Below the pieces are notes generated by a model. It made no database searches, had not been told where the DNA came from, and saw only the letters and a program-made list of their open reading frames with translations. From positions 1 through 64,000 of the forward strand of contig JADQBB010000020.1 of the NCBI GenBank assembly GCA_016903695.1: DNA of 64,000 nt, written 5' to 3'. The DNA comes from Chlorogloea purpurea SAG 13.99. GTDB lineage: Bacteria > Cyanobacteriota > Cyanobacteriia > Cyanobacteriales > Microcystaceae. The position numbers were made by a program, and so were the translations under genes. Below are positions 26,602 to 36,430 of this stretch, in pieces; the stretch's first letter is position 1, and every line of letters begins with the position of its first letter.

Positions 26602-27327
26602 TTATCCGTGATCGGGAGAGTCATCTAGATGGCTGGAGCTATATAAACCGGCTTCTTCCAATAATTGCCAGAAATAAGCGGTGGCATTGAAGTCTCGGTC
26701 TTGGGTATAAGCTTGATAGCCTAAGGTTACTGCATCGTACCAGACTCGTGCCCTAGCGTAGATTTGAGCTTTAAGAAGAAAATCTTTCTCCTTTTGGAGT
26801 CTTCCGGCTAATTCTTCATTCAAAGCTATGCGTTTGATGGCCGAACGAGCGTAGGCATTTTCAGAGGGTCTTTTTTCATTACAGATAATCGTCACAGTCC
26901 AGTAATAGTTTTTATTCATTTCTAGCGCGGGAGTATCCGAAGGTAGTGTGATGGGTATGATACCCGGCGAGGTAATCTTCAATTTTTTCTGTACCACAGG
27001 TTCGCTAATATCGGGTCGGGCAAGGGTAAAAAGTAGGGCTCTTTGGGGAATTTCCGCAACGGATATGAATAAAGTAGGATGTTCGGAAACCGTAGTGGCA
27101 ATATGATGGTTCGGGGCTAGCAAGGTCAAACCTATATCGCTTTGGCCCGGGCATCCTCTAGAACCGGCGGAAGTAACGGTTTGCCTGCGATCTTTGGGGG
27201 GTAACGGCGGTATATAACCTCTTTTTACCCCACCCGTCGCTACCTCTAAAGGTAATTGTGAACCTAATAGCCCGAGCAGTCCGAAGGAAAAAATGTTAGC
27301 AAGAGTAACAAATAATTTGTTGTGCAT
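26602..27327 (-). CDS. DUF928 family exported protein
   Basis: 241 residues from ATG 27327; an in-frame TTG at 27342 is less likely. A signal peptide (hydrophobic residues 4-25) is followed by PPLPPKDRRQ and GSRGC, then a beta-sandwich-like region with LTLLAPNH, TTVSEHPTLF and FTLARP, and a C-terminal helical part ending YFWQLLEEAGL. These are the landmarks of cyanobacterial DUF928, an exported protein of unknown function that is often encoded beside CHASE2 kinases and CHAT proteases. It shares an 80-base divergent promoter region with the CHAT gene. Confidence 0.85.
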   Translation of the reverse strand: MHNKLFVTLANIFSFGLLGLLGSQLPLEVATGGVKRGYIPPLPPKDRRQTVTSAGSRGCPGQSDIGLTLLAPNHHIATTVSEHPTLFISVAEIPQRALLFTLARPDISEPVVQKKLKITSPGIIPITLPSDTPALEMNKNYYWTVTIICNEKRPSENAYARSAIKRIALNEELAGRLQKEKDFLLKAQIYARARVWYDAVTLGYQAYTQDRDFNATAYFWQLLEEAGLYSSSHLDDSPDHG

Positions 27328-27346
27328 GAGGACTCTTTGCAAAGCA

Positions 27347-27364
27347 GATTAGATATATCTAATC
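27347..27364. promoter_or_regulatory. Perfect 18-bp palindrome between divergent genes
   Basis: GATTAGATATATCTAATC reads the same on both strands. It lies in the short gap between the DUF928/CHASE2 operon (start 27327) and the CHAT gene (start 27407). Position and symmetry suggest an operator for a dimeric regulator controlling both directions. An ATAT core could also overlap a -10 box. Confidence 0.5.
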
Positions 27365-27406
27365 CGATTACCCGACTCTTTAGAATCAGCAAAAAGAAGG
27401 ATTAAA

Positions 27407-29824
27407 ATGTCTAAAAAATGGTACGTTTCGTTTTTATTCGGGAGTGGCTTACTGTTCATTTTTTGGATTCATTATTTATTGGTCGAGCCGGTTCGGGCCG
27501 GAATGCCACCAAGAAGTGGAAGCGTTGAGCAGGCTCGGGATTATTATGTAAGGGGACGGTTCGGGCAGGCGATCGAGCTTATTGAAAACCTATTGCCGGG
27601 GTCTACAAATGAGGAACGTCCGCTACTCTATTGTTATTTAGCCGCTTCCTACCGTGAGAGCGGTCAACTGAATAAGGCTATCAGAAATTGGAAGGCGGCG
27701 CTGGAAATATACCGCGATCAAAAAGAAGAGGTTTCCAATTCTCAATTGACAGCGGTTCTCGTGGATTTAGGGCAAACCTATAACGCTCTAGGCCAGTTTA
27801 GAAACGCTATCCCTCTACTGCAAGAAGCGATAAAGTTGACCGAGCGTAACGGTGATAGTAAGACCGAGGCGATCGCGGCGGATATTTTAGCTACGAGCCA
27901 AACCATTGCCGGAAACTATGATGAAGCTATCAGGGTTTATCAGGAAAGTATCGATTTGCTCGATAAATTAAACCTTCCCGAGTCGAGAATTATTACCCTG
28001 AACAACTTGAGCAAAGCCTTCTCCGAACGTCGCTCTAAATACCTATCCGAGGCGAAGTCAGCGGAGATGGAAGAAAATGAAACCGATGCAGAACGTTTCC
28101 TGAAACTGGCTCAAGAAGATGGCACATCGGCTTTAAAGATAGCCTTGCAGGCCGAGGAGAGTAGCCGTAACCTGAAGAGTTTATCGGCGGTGAGGGCGAG
28201 GTTAGCTCTAATGAAGTTAAATCCTGAACTTGATTATCGTGATTGGGCGCGTTCGCTCCTAGAGAGTTTGCCCGATTCCAGGCGTAAGGTGTACGAGTTG
28301 ATCGATCTAGGCGGGTTGATGGAAACCCCCCAAGCGATAGGAATTCTTGAGGAGGGGATTGCGATCGCCGAAAAGCTGGGGGACTCCAGAACGACTTCTT
28401 TCGCCCTCGGTGCTTTGGGGCGGTTATACGAAGAGAAGAAACAATACACCCGGGCTTTGGAATATACCCACTCGGCGGGATTGGCTGCGGGTCAGATCGC
28501 CGCCGCTGATAGCCAGTATCGATGGCAGTGGCAAGCCGGACGAATTTATCGGGCAACGGGTCAACTTGAGGAAGCGAAGATGGCTTATCGGGGTGCCATC
28601 GCTAGTTTAGGCAGTATTCGCGGCGATATTGCCGTGATAGATCAGAACCTACAGTTAGATTTCCGGGATGAGGTGGAACCCGTCTATCGTGGATTGCTGG
28701 AAATTTTACTGGAGGGCGGCATGCCGGAGGAGGTGAAGGAAGCAATCGAAGTTTTTGAGGCTTTACAGCTATCGCAATTGCAAAACTTCTTCGGTGATGA
28801 CTGTGTGGAGATTACCGACGCCCTTAGCAACCCCGGAGATTTTCTCGCCAGGACTAACACGGCGGTAATTCATTCTATTATTCTGGAAGAGAAAACTTAT
28901 CTGATCCTGCAACGGGAGGATGGAGACGTTAAAAGCTACCCGATAGATATTCCCCGGGAGAAACTCCAAGAGAAACTCTTAAAGTGGAGATACCAATTAG
29001 AGGATATTTCCACTTATCGATATAAAGATTTATCGCGGCAATTGTACGGGCTTCTTATCGAACCGCTAGAAGCCGATCTTGATAATGCCCGACCGGATAA
29101 CATCGTTTTTATCAATGATGGCTTACTGAGAAATGTACCGATGGGTGCGCTTCATGATGGTCAAGAATTCTTAGCGGCTAAGTATCCGGTCTCGGTATCG
29201 CTGGGCTTGAATTTCCTCAGAAACCCCGGCCCCCGGGGAGCCTTGCGTTCGTTGACCTTCGGACTGAGCCAAGCCATTTCCCCTTTTGAGGCTTTACCGA
29301 ACGTTAAGCTCGAAACCGGGGAGGTACAATCTATATTAGGTGGAAGTCGCTATTTAGACGCTGATTTCACATCGGCTAATTTAGAAAGGGAAATCCGTAA
29401 ACAAGATTATCCGGTGGTTCACCTAGCCACTCACGGCAGGTTCGGCGGTAATGCCGAGGGTGCTTTCCTGCAAGCGTTTGATGGACAAATTTCTCTGACG
29501 GGATTGGAAAAATTACTGGGTCTCAGTCGCCAACCTATAGAACTCCTGACTCTCAGCGCTTGCCAGACGGTGGCGGGGAACGATCGGGCTACGCTAGGAT
29601 TAGCCGGTGTCGCGCTTCGTTCGGGGGTCAAGAGTGCTTTGGGTACTCTCTGGTTCGTTAACGATGAGGCAACCGTCGAGTTGATCGCCGATTTCTACGG
29701 GAATTTAAGAGCCGGAATGAGTAAAACCGAAGCTCTTAGGGAGGCGCAATTACGTCAGATTCAGAAGCCCGACGCTCATCCTTCGAGCTGGTCTGCTTTT
29801 GTTCTGATCGGTAATTGGTCTTGA
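27407..29824 (+). CDS. Exported TPR-CHAT protease
   Basis: 805 residues. An N-terminal signal/anchor (residues 5-30) is followed by tetratricopeptide repeats from ~35 to 430 (for example NAIPLLQEAIKL, NYDEAIRVYQESI, QYTRALEYTHSAG). The CHAT domain spans ~510-805, with the caspase-like dyad H676 (HLATHGRF) and C719 (LSACQT) both present, then GLAGVALRSGVKSALGTLW and the closing SSWSAFVLIGNW. CHAT domains are caspase-related proteases. The intact dyad implies activity, probably in the periplasm. Diverges from DUF928/CHASE2 genes, likely one regulon. Confidence 0.92.
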   Translation: MSKKWYVSFLFGSGLLFIFWIHYLLVEPVRAGMPPRSGSVEQARDYYVRGRFGQAIELIENLLPGSTNEERPLLYCYLAASYRESGQLNKAIRNWKAALEIYRDQKEEVSNSQLTAVLVDLGQTYNALGQFRNAIPLLQEAIKLTERNGDSKTEAIAADILATSQTIAGNYDEAIRVYQESIDLLDKLNLPESRIITLNNLSKAFSERRSKYLSEAKSAEMEENETDAERFLKLAQEDGTSALKIALQAEESSRNLKSLSAVRARLALMKLNPELDYRDWARSLLESLPDSRRKVYELIDLGGLMETPQAIGILEEGIAIAEKLGDSRTTSFALGALGRLYEEKKQYTRALEYTHSAGLAAGQIAAADSQYRWQWQAGRIYRATGQLEEAKMAYRGAIASLGSIRGDIAVIDQNLQLDFRDEVEPVYRGLLEILLEGGMPEEVKEAIEVFEALQLSQLQNFFGDDCVEITDALSNPGDFLARTNTAVIHSIILEEKTYLILQREDGDVKSYPIDIPREKLQEKLLKWRYQLEDISTYRYKDLSRQLYGLLIEPLEADLDNARPDNIVFINDGLLRNVPMGALHDGQEFLAAKYPVSVSLGLNFLRNPGPRGALRSLTFGLSQAISPFEALPNVKLETGEVQSILGGSRYLDADFTSANLEREIRKQDYPVVHLATHGRFGGNAEGAFLQAFDGQISLTGLEKLLGLSRQPIELLTLSACQTVAGNDRATLGLAGVALRSGVKSALGTLWFVNDEATVELIADFYGNLRAGMSKTEALREAQLRQIQKPDAHPSSWSAFVLIGNWS

Positions 29825-29861
29825 TGTGGATCGATACCGAAGGCACGCTGCGCGCCCCCAC

Positions 29862-31223
29862 CTATATCGTAGAAGCGACTGGATGTAATCGTTCACACCA
29901 AAAACGCATCGTACGTTCGACCTTACTCGTTTGGGGAAACTCGGGAACTGAATCCACATCGGCTACAATTTTCCACCCGTAAAAATTCAATAGGGTAGAT
30001 AGAAATATCTTCACCTGCATTTGTGCTAACTCGTACCCCAAGCATCGATGAGCACCACCACCGAAGCCGATCAGGGCGAACGGATGTTTCTTATCTTCCT
30101 CGCGGCCTGGGGCGAAACGCTCCGGTTGAAACTCGTGAGGATCAAGATAGAGTTCGGTTAAACGATGGCTTAATAGAGGAGACAGGACAACGTACCAACC
30201 TTTAGGGATTAGATACCCGGCATATTCAAAATCTCGGACAACGCCACGGGGAATCGTATATATAGGAGGGTATAATCGCTCAATTTCCTTAATTACATAG
30301 TTCATGGAGGGAGAATTTTTGATCCCGTGATAGCTCGGAGGCTCCCCGCCTAAAACTTGCTTCTGCTCTTCTTTTAACTTATCGAGCCAATCAGGATGGG
30401 AACTTAGCTCGAATAATACCCAAGATAAGAGCTTGGCCGTAGTTTCGTGGCCACCGAAGAGCAAGTGTAGTGACTGCGTGATCGTTTCCGAATCCGCCAG
30501 CCTGTTCCCCTCTTCGTCGGTTGAGGTTAGGAGTAACCCTAAAACGTCTTTAACGGAGTCAGAGCCGCCCTGTTGTCTCCGCTTTTGGATGATATTCTGC
30601 AAAAATGCTTCTAAGTGACGACGCGCCCTCATAGCACGACCGAATTTAGTGGCGGGTATGTCCGATCGGATAACTGTTTTTATCCCGTCCGCTATTTGAG
30701 AATAATAAAGAACTAGTTTTTCTATTTCCGATGGTGCTTCTACTCCCATTAACAGCCGGCAGGAAGTAAATAAAGTGAACTTACGCAATTCTTGATAAAG
30801 GTTGATAGGACTTCGCCCCGACCAATCTCGTAAAAACTCCTCTACCGTATTCTCGATAATGTTGAAATAACCCGCCACGGCTTGATGATGAAAGGCAGGA
30901 TACATTAGCTTACGAACCCTTCGATGCTCAGGCTCATCCTGTAGAACGATACCCTCACCCAGTAGCGGTTTCAGGAGCGACCATCCCATCCCCGAGGAAA
31001 AGTTGTCGGCCCCATCCTTTAAGACGAATTGATTAGCATCCGGCCCGATCAGACAGACGGTTTTCATTCCCATGATTTGAGTCTTGAAATGACCTCCTCC
31101 ATAAAGCCCAAAACGCTTCCAGTAGAAGAGTTGATGATGGCCGAACATTTCGGGTGCCTCACCGATGAATGGTAAACCGTAGCTTCCCGGAAGTTCTTCT
31201 ACAGATAGAAGTGAACGCCCCAT
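29862..31223 (-). CDS. Cytochrome P450 (CYP120-like)
   Basis: 453 residues. The haem-binding loop is FGGGAHRCLG with axial C394, the I-helix oxygen-activation motif is FGGHETT, and the K-helix ExxR is EIER. The N-terminus lacks a membrane anchor and begins LPGSYGLPFIGE, which recalls cyanobacterial CYP120 enzymes (retinoid hydroxylase relatives of CYP26). It would hydroxylate a hydrophobic substrate using an external reductase; no ferredoxin or reductase gene is adjacent. It is convergent with the CHAT gene (37-base gap) and divergent from the TpsA gene (45 bases). Confidence 0.92.
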   Translation of the reverse strand: MGRSLLSVEELPGSYGLPFIGEAPEMFGHHQLFYWKRFGLYGGGHFKTQIMGMKTVCLIGPDANQFVLKDGADNFSSGMGWSLLKPLLGEGIVLQDEPEHRRVRKLMYPAFHHQAVAGYFNIIENTVEEFLRDWSGRSPINLYQELRKFTLFTSCRLLMGVEAPSEIEKLVLYYSQIADGIKTVIRSDIPATKFGRAMRARRHLEAFLQNIIQKRRQQGGSDSVKDVLGLLLTSTDEEGNRLADSETITQSLHLLFGGHETTAKLLSWVLFELSSHPDWLDKLKEEQKQVLGGEPPSYHGIKNSPSMNYVIKEIERLYPPIYTIPRGVVRDFEYAGYLIPKGWYVVLSPLLSHRLTELYLDPHEFQPERFAPGREEDKKHPFALIGFGGGAHRCLGYELAQMQVKIFLSTLLNFYGWKIVADVDSVPEFPQTSKVERTMRFWCERLHPVASTI

Positions 31224-31268
31224 AAAAAATTTAAAATCGATAAAAATTCAAATCCAACTCTAACCCTA

Positions 31269-33800
31269 ATGGCATCCATTTCCAATCTTACCGAAGTTAT
31301 GTTGTGTTTCGGGTTGCTTATCGTACTCGCATCCCCCCTAAAAGCTCAAGTCCGCCCCGATTCAACTTTAGGGGGCGAAAGTTCACGAATTACTCCAAAT
31401 CATACCATTAAGGGTATTAGATCCGATCTGATTGACGGTGGTGCCAAGAGAGGAGCTAATCTATTCCACAGCTTCGCCGAGTTTAATATTAAAGAAGGGG
31501 GAGCGATTTATTTTTCCAACCCCGAGGGAGTTGGGCGTATTTTTACCAGGGTTACGGGCAATAATATCTCGTCGCTCTTCGGTAAGTTAGGCGTTTCGGG
31601 TAAAGCGAGTCTTTTTTTACTCAACCCCAACGGTATTATCTTCGGGCCGGGTGCGAGTTTGGATGTGGGCGGTTCCTTTCTGGCCACCACGGCAAGTTGG
31701 ATTCAATTATCGGATGGTACGGTTTTCAGCGCCAGAAATCCTCAAGGGGTTCCTCTACTTGCTATTAATGTCCCTATCGGCATGGGATTTTTGGAACCTT
31801 CGGGCAGGATCGAGGTACGGGGAGGGGGCCATAATCTCATCACACCGGCCGACATCCGACAATCTACCATTCCCTTCGGTGGGGCGATACCCTCGGGGCT
31901 GGCGCTCGGGGCAGAACACACCCTAGCTCTACTCGGAGGCGACATCCTATTTGACGGCGGAATTGTCACCGCTCCTTCTGGCAACGTGGAAATCGGTAGT
32001 GTTGCCCGGGGCGAGGTTAAAATTACATTTACCCGTTCGGACAATTTTACGCTCAATTACGACGGTGTTAAAGTTCCGGGAGATATTTCTCTGCGACAGA
32101 GAGCCTTGATCGATGCGAGCGGCATTAGTAACGGCAATATCTCCTTTTACGGTAGGAATATTAATTTTACCGATGCCTCTCTTGCTTGGGTGGAAAATCA
32201 AGGGACAAATCCTCTGGGTACGATCTCCCTTAACGCCGAAGATACTTTAAGTCTGACTGGAATAACCGAAGTAACGAAATCTAGTCCCGGTTTTGGCGGT
32301 TTTGTCCGTCCGAGCCGCGGTTTGATCAGCCAAGCGCTCTCCGAGGGTAATGGAGCCAATATTAACATCCGCACTAACCGATTAATCGTCCGGGATACTG
32401 GTAACATCTACTTATCGGCTTTCGGTACGGGTAGTGGTGGCGATCTCAACATTCAAGCCAGAGATTCAGTGGGTATTCTCGGTATCTCAGCTGTCGATCC
32501 CTTTTTTGGCATAGGTAGTATCATCGCTACGGCCACGGTGGGTTCCGGCAAGGCTGGAAACGTTAACTTAGTGACCCGATATTTATCCTTACGAGATGGG
32601 GGCCTCTTAACTTCAACGGTGTTCGGAGGCGGCAGTGGTGGGGACATGAATATTCAAGCAGCCCAAACGATCGACCTAAGGGGATTCAACGCCTATATCC
32701 TCATTCCCAGCCTTATTTCTTCGAGCACTCAAGGCGCGGGCCCCGGAGGTAATTTGACTATCGCCACCCGAAAGTTGACTTTAACCGATGGGGGACGGGT
32801 TGATAGTTCTACCCTCGCTTTTGGAAAGGCGGGTAATTTAACGATAGATGCGGCTGATTCTGTTGCCGTCAGTGGAAAGATACCCGGCTCTTTAAATCCA
32901 AGCCTGATCGTTTCCTCTGCTAATAGAGTCGATCCCCGCCTCATAGAGGCTTTGGGCTTACCGGAGATTCCGACCGGTGCTTCGGGCAACCTCTTCATCA
33001 GAACCGGGCGGCTGAGCGTGGCTGACGGTGCCAGCATCACCGTTAGAAACGATGGAACCGGTGATGCTGGCAACTTGCGAATTGAGACTCGATCGATCCG
33101 GTTAGACGGCTCCGGTTCTATTACAGCCTCCACTCTCTCGGGTAACGGCGGTAATATTGACTTGGCGGCTAACAGGATAGAGTTACGCAATAACGGTAAT
33201 ATAACGGCTACAGCGGGTGGTACGGGTAACGGGGGCAATATTGCCATTTCTACGGGCCTGTTATTTTCGTTAGATAACAGTAGTATTTCCGCTAATGCTT
33301 TTAGTGGTCGCGGCGGTCAGGTTAGGATCGATGCCAAAGGAACCTTTTTCTCACAACCAACTCAGATAACGGCAACTTCCGTATTCGGTCTTGATGGCGT
33401 GGTCAGTATCAATACTCCCGACTCCAATATTCAAAATTCGCTAGAGCCTTTAGAGTTGGGGTTGATTTCGCCGGAGGAAACGATCGCCCGAAGTTGTTTA
33501 GCCCGCAGAAACGAAGGTGGTGGAAGCTTCACCTATAGTAGAACGGGGGGAGTTCCGATCTCACCGGAATCGGGAATCGATGAGAGGGAGGCTTTAAGCG
33601 TTCCGTCATTAAGGGAGGGAACCCCTACAGATAGCAGTTCTATAACTCCCGGCGATAGGAAAGAAGAGTATTTGATCGCAACCGAACCTCGAAAACCGGG
33701 TGAGCCGATCGTTCGCGGTACTGAAATCGTTCGGACTGCGGATGGGCGAATTTTATTAGTGGCGGGTAAAGCTCAAAACGCTAATATTATCTGTAAATAA
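31269..33800 (+). CDS. Two-partner secretion exoprotein (TpsA, filamentous haemagglutinin type)
   Basis: 843 residues. Signal peptide ending LKAQ near residue 27, then the TPS/haemagglutination domain: GANLFHSFAEFNI, IYFSNP, RVTG, LFLLNPNGIIFGPGASLDVGGSFLAT. A long right-handed beta-helix of repeats rich in GGNI/GGDLNI words follows. The C-terminus carries SCLARR...GGVPISPE, common in cyanobacterial members. It would be exported by a TpsB transporter; the nearest one is 15 kb to the right (49292-51043), across the GTPase cassette. It is short for the family. Confidence 0.9.
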   Translation: MASISNLTEVMLCFGLLIVLASPLKAQVRPDSTLGGESSRITPNHTIKGIRSDLIDGGAKRGANLFHSFAEFNIKEGGAIYFSNPEGVGRIFTRVTGNNISSLFGKLGVSGKASLFLLNPNGIIFGPGASLDVGGSFLATTASWIQLSDGTVFSARNPQGVPLLAINVPIGMGFLEPSGRIEVRGGGHNLITPADIRQSTIPFGGAIPSGLALGAEHTLALLGGDILFDGGIVTAPSGNVEIGSVARGEVKITFTRSDNFTLNYDGVKVPGDISLRQRALIDASGISNGNISFYGRNINFTDASLAWVENQGTNPLGTISLNAEDTLSLTGITEVTKSSPGFGGFVRPSRGLISQALSEGNGANINIRTNRLIVRDTGNIYLSAFGTGSGGDLNIQARDSVGILGISAVDPFFGIGSIIATATVGSGKAGNVNLVTRYLSLRDGGLLTSTVFGGGSGGDMNIQAAQTIDLRGFNAYILIPSLISSSTQGAGPGGNLTIATRKLTLTDGGRVDSSTLAFGKAGNLTIDAADSVAVSGKIPGSLNPSLIVSSANRVDPRLIEALGLPEIPTGASGNLFIRTGRLSVADGASITVRNDGTGDAGNLRIETRSIRLDGSGSITASTLSGNGGNIDLAANRIELRNNGNITATAGGTGNGGNIAISTGLLFSLDNSSISANAFSGRGGQVRIDAKGTFFSQPTQITATSVFGLDGVVSINTPDSNIQNSLEPLELGLISPEETIARSCLARRNEGGGSFTYSRTGGVPISPESGIDEREALSVPSLREGTPTDSSSITPGDRKEEYLIATEPRKPGEPIVRGTEIVRTADGRILLVAGKAQNANIICK

Positions 33801-33822
33801 TACTAGCCCGAAGGAACCGGAA

Positions 33823-34398
33823 ATGTTTAAGGGAAGACTAGAAGCGTTCAGCGATGGGGTGATCGCCATCATCATTACTATCATGGTGTTGGAATTGAAA
33901 ATACCCCACGAAACCGATATAGCCGCACTGCGTCCCCTAATCCCTATATTTTTGAGTTACGTGCTGAGTTTCGTATACGTTGGGATCTACTGGAATAACC
34001 ATCATCATTTACTTCAGGCAGCCCAAAAGGTTAACGGACGCACTTTATGGGCGAACTTACACCTGTTATTCTGGCTGTCTTTATTCCCTTTCGGAACTGC
34101 TTGGATGGGGGAGAATAATTTCGCTACCGTTCCCGTCGCCGTTTATGGAGTGATACTTTTGTTTGCGGCAATAGCTTACTATATTCTTACTGTCACCCTC
34201 ATTGCCCATCACGGTCAGGGATCGCCTTTAGCAACCGCCATAGGTCGAGATTCTAAGGGTAAAATATCGCTAATAATTTATGCTCTGGCAATTGGGCTGG
34301 CTTTCGTAAAAGCTTGGTTCGGCTGTGTATTGTACGTTCTGGTGGCGATCTTGTGGCTCATTCCCGATCGTCGTATTGAAAAGACCTTAAACTCTTAA
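33823..34398 (+). CDS. TMEM175/DUF1211 family potassium channel-like protein
   Basis: 191 residues with about six membrane helices. The family motif RLEAFSDGV is at residues 5-13, followed by AIIITIMVLEL, matching prokaryotic TMEM175 channels (one six-helix repeat that assembles as a tetramer). A His-rich turn (WNNHHHLL) near 66-73 is also typical. It starts 22 bases after the TpsA stop and may be co-transcribed. Potassium conductance is a property of the family, not shown here. Confidence 0.88.
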   Translation: MFKGRLEAFSDGVIAIIITIMVLELKIPHETDIAALRPLIPIFLSYVLSFVYVGIYWNNHHHLLQAAQKVNGRTLWANLHLLFWLSLFPFGTAWMGENNFATVPVAVYGVILLFAAIAYYILTVTLIAHHGQGSPLATAIGRDSKGKISLIIYALAIGLAFVKAWFGCVLYVLVAILWLIPDRRIEKTLNS

Positions 34399-34850
34399 AT
34401 ACTGAGAGCTTCACTCTGATCGAACACGAAAGACTCTAAGGGGAACAAATCGGAGTTGTTTTAATATACAGGAGAGAAACTTATAGTTTCTAATCTCGGT
34501 TGAACCTCGGAAGGCAAAGAGTCGAGCATTCGTCGTAGCGAAATCTTCGTGCTGGAATGCGTATGGCCATCTTTTATTGGTAGCGGGTCGGAGTCAAAGC
34601 GTGGATGGTATCTGTAGGATGAGCTCAGAATCTGAGATTTGTATAGATGGTTACTATCGAGTTTATAAAATACTTTTAGTTTTTTAAAGCTTATTAAACC
34701 CATAACTCTAAGGCTTTTTTCTACATTCACACCTAAATACCGTCCTCCTTGAGATTTTTTAGTTCTTGGTGGGTACACTACATATATCTAAAGATAATTT
34801 TTTAGCTCGGGTTTAAATGCTTTAAGGTCTTATTTCGGGAGGTGGCTTAA
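34399..34850. other. Intergenic region before the GTPase cassette
   Basis: About 450 bases. A 105-codon minus-strand frame (34461-34778) is present but has no recognisable domain and I do not accept it as a gene. The promoter of the eleven-gene plus-strand cassette should lie in the right part; an AT-rich stretch (34770-34830) precedes the GGGAGGTGG ribosome-binding site at 34836-34844. No clear operator or terminator seen. Confidence 0.35.
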
Positions 34851-35582
34851 TTGGGGATTATTTATATAGGCGATCGGGCCGTGGGCAAAACTTCTCTAGC
34901 CCAAGAGTTGGCGAATCCGCGAAACCGTTACGTGAAAGTAACCAATCTGTCCTATCAAGGGGGTAAACCCCAAGCTACCGACGATATTAGCTCGACCTAT
35001 GAAAAACCTCTACAAATACAGGTAGAGTTGCCCACCGGAATCAAATCTTTAATGGTGGAGTGGATAGACACGCCTGGAGAAATATGGAGGAGTAGCTGGC
35101 AGAGTAACCAAACACATAAATGGGAAAGCTTTTTAGAAAAACTGGCCGGGAGTGAAGGCATATTATTGATCTTGCCTCCCTACCGGGAAATTCTCTTACC
35201 CCAAGTTCCTGACCCCGATGAATATATCACCCAGAAGCAATGGGTTAACCGTTTCGATGTTTGGGTGGATTTCTTCGCCACTAGATGTACTAAAGTTAGA
35301 CATCTATTGATATGCCTCAATATGGCAGATTTATTCATATCTAATTTAAAAAAAGAAGCGGGTATGTTAGGTTATGTCCCTAGTGGGTCTCAGATGAACT
35401 GGCAACAGAGGGACGATTATCTACGGTATAAAACTAATTATTTCTATCCGATTACAAATCAAATTAACAAGCTGACTAAAAGTATAGATGGTTCTTCGAT
35501 TCGATGTTTCGTTACGAGTATCCACAACCGGGAGCTTTTAGAATTGCCTTGGATTTACTTAGCGACCTATTTGGCTAAATAG
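34851..35582 (+). CDS. Small GTPase-like NTPase 1 of signalling cassette (double-GTPase type)
   Basis: 243 residues, TTG start chosen because a strong GGAGGTGG lies 6 bases upstream and no ATG is available. P-loop GDRAVGKTS at residues 7-15, a G3-like WIDTPGE near 69-75, and a G4-like LNMAD near 158-162 in place of NKxD. It resembles the NTPases Aravind and colleagues named double-GTPases in predicted conflict systems; that link is from memory. It is followed after 19 bases by a second GTPase. Probable role: nucleotide-dependent switch, acting with the GAP1-like membrane proteins. Confidence 0.75.
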   Translation: MGIIYIGDRAVGKTSLAQELANPRNRYVKVTNLSYQGGKPQATDDISSTYEKPLQIQVELPTGIKSLMVEWIDTPGEIWRSSWQSNQTHKWESFLEKLAGSEGILLILPPYREILLPQVPDPDEYITQKQWVNRFDVWVDFFATRCTKVRHLLICLNMADLFISNLKKEAGMLGYVPSGSQMNWQQRDDYLRYKTNYFYPITNQINKLTKSIDGSSIRCFVTSIHNRELLELPWIYLATYLAK

Positions 35583-35601
35583 GAACAGGGAGAGTTAATG
35601 T

Positions 35602-36417
35602 ATGGGTAATATATCCGTTATCGGACCCCGCGGCGCTGGGAAAACTACTTATCTGGCGGCTTTAGCTTATTCCCTGGAACACGGCGATCAAAAAAGCAAA
35701 ACTAAAAAATTCACGATCATCCCCCAGAACGAGGAATCGAGAAAACTAGCCGAACAAGCCGATAATATTTTACGCTCGGGCGCGGAGTTAGAAGCCACGA
35801 GACTTATAGAGGACGAGGAAAATCAACTGGCCGACCTGCCCTATTATCTTTTCAAGATCAAGTATAAAGCGGGGAGCAAGGCCAGGGAGATCTCCCTCAC
35901 CACCAAGGATTATCCCGGGGAGTGCTTCGATAAGGTGGCCAATCACGATGGTAGTTCTCAATTTACCGAGAATTTTATCAAGGACTGTACTACCGATGTA
36001 GTGGGGTGTTTGATTTTCTTGACCGCGTGGGAATCCAACATGGACGCTTATTACAATCGCTTCGTGACTAATTTCCTGCGCAACGTCCCCGGCGATAGAT
36101 TGAGTAAGCTTAAATTGGCGGTGGCGATGACCAAATGCGAGAGGGGAGAAATCTGGCCCGGGAGAAATGATCCGGAAAAAGATCTTTTCGGACTGTATCT
36201 AAAACAGACGACCAATACTTTAAGGAGTAAGTTACCGGGAGAAAAAGTGCGATTCTTCGCCATGTCAACCTTTGGAGTTCTCGCCATTAAAGACCCGCGA
36301 CCGAATCGGATCGATCGACTGAAAATTCACGATCGAGAACCGGGTGCGGTTTTACGAGAGCCGGCTTATTGGCAACCCTATAACTTGATCGAACCTTTGT
36401 ATTGGCTGAATACTTGA
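35602..36417 (+). CDS. Small GTPase-like NTPase 2 of signalling cassette
   Basis: 271 residues. P-loop GPRGAGKTT at 8-16, G3-like TKDYPGE near 98-104, G4-like MTKCERGE near 174-181 and a G5-like STFGV. It shares the layout and C-terminal REPAYWQPYNLIEPLYWL pattern with the third GTPase, which ends REPKLWRPFGLVSPIYWL-like, so the two are paralogues. An AGGGAGAG lies upstream of ATG 35602. The three NTPases in a row suggest heteromeric pairs, the arrangement implied by the double-GTPase name. Confidence 0.75.
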   Translation: MGNISVIGPRGAGKTTYLAALAYSLEHGDQKSKTKKFTIIPQNEESRKLAEQADNILRSGAELEATRLIEDEENQLADLPYYLFKIKYKAGSKAREISLTTKDYPGECFDKVANHDGSSQFTENFIKDCTTDVVGCLIFLTAWESNMDAYYNRFVTNFLRNVPGDRLSKLKLAVAMTKCERGEIWPGRNDPEKDLFGLYLKQTTNTLRSKLPGEKVRFFAMSTFGVLAIKDPRPNRIDRLKIHDREPGAVLREPAYWQPYNLIEPLYWLNT

Positions 36418-36430
36418 TTGGAGGTAAAGC

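Noticed and set aside
32729..33247. 172-codon minus-strand frame inside the TpsA gene
   Set aside because: Antisense of the beta-helix repeats, giving Pro/Leu-rich nonsense; the TpsA reading is strongly supported.
34461..34778. 105-codon minus-strand frame before the GTPase cassette
   Set aside because: No recognised domain, no clear ribosome-binding site, isolated on the opposite strand; likely chance.
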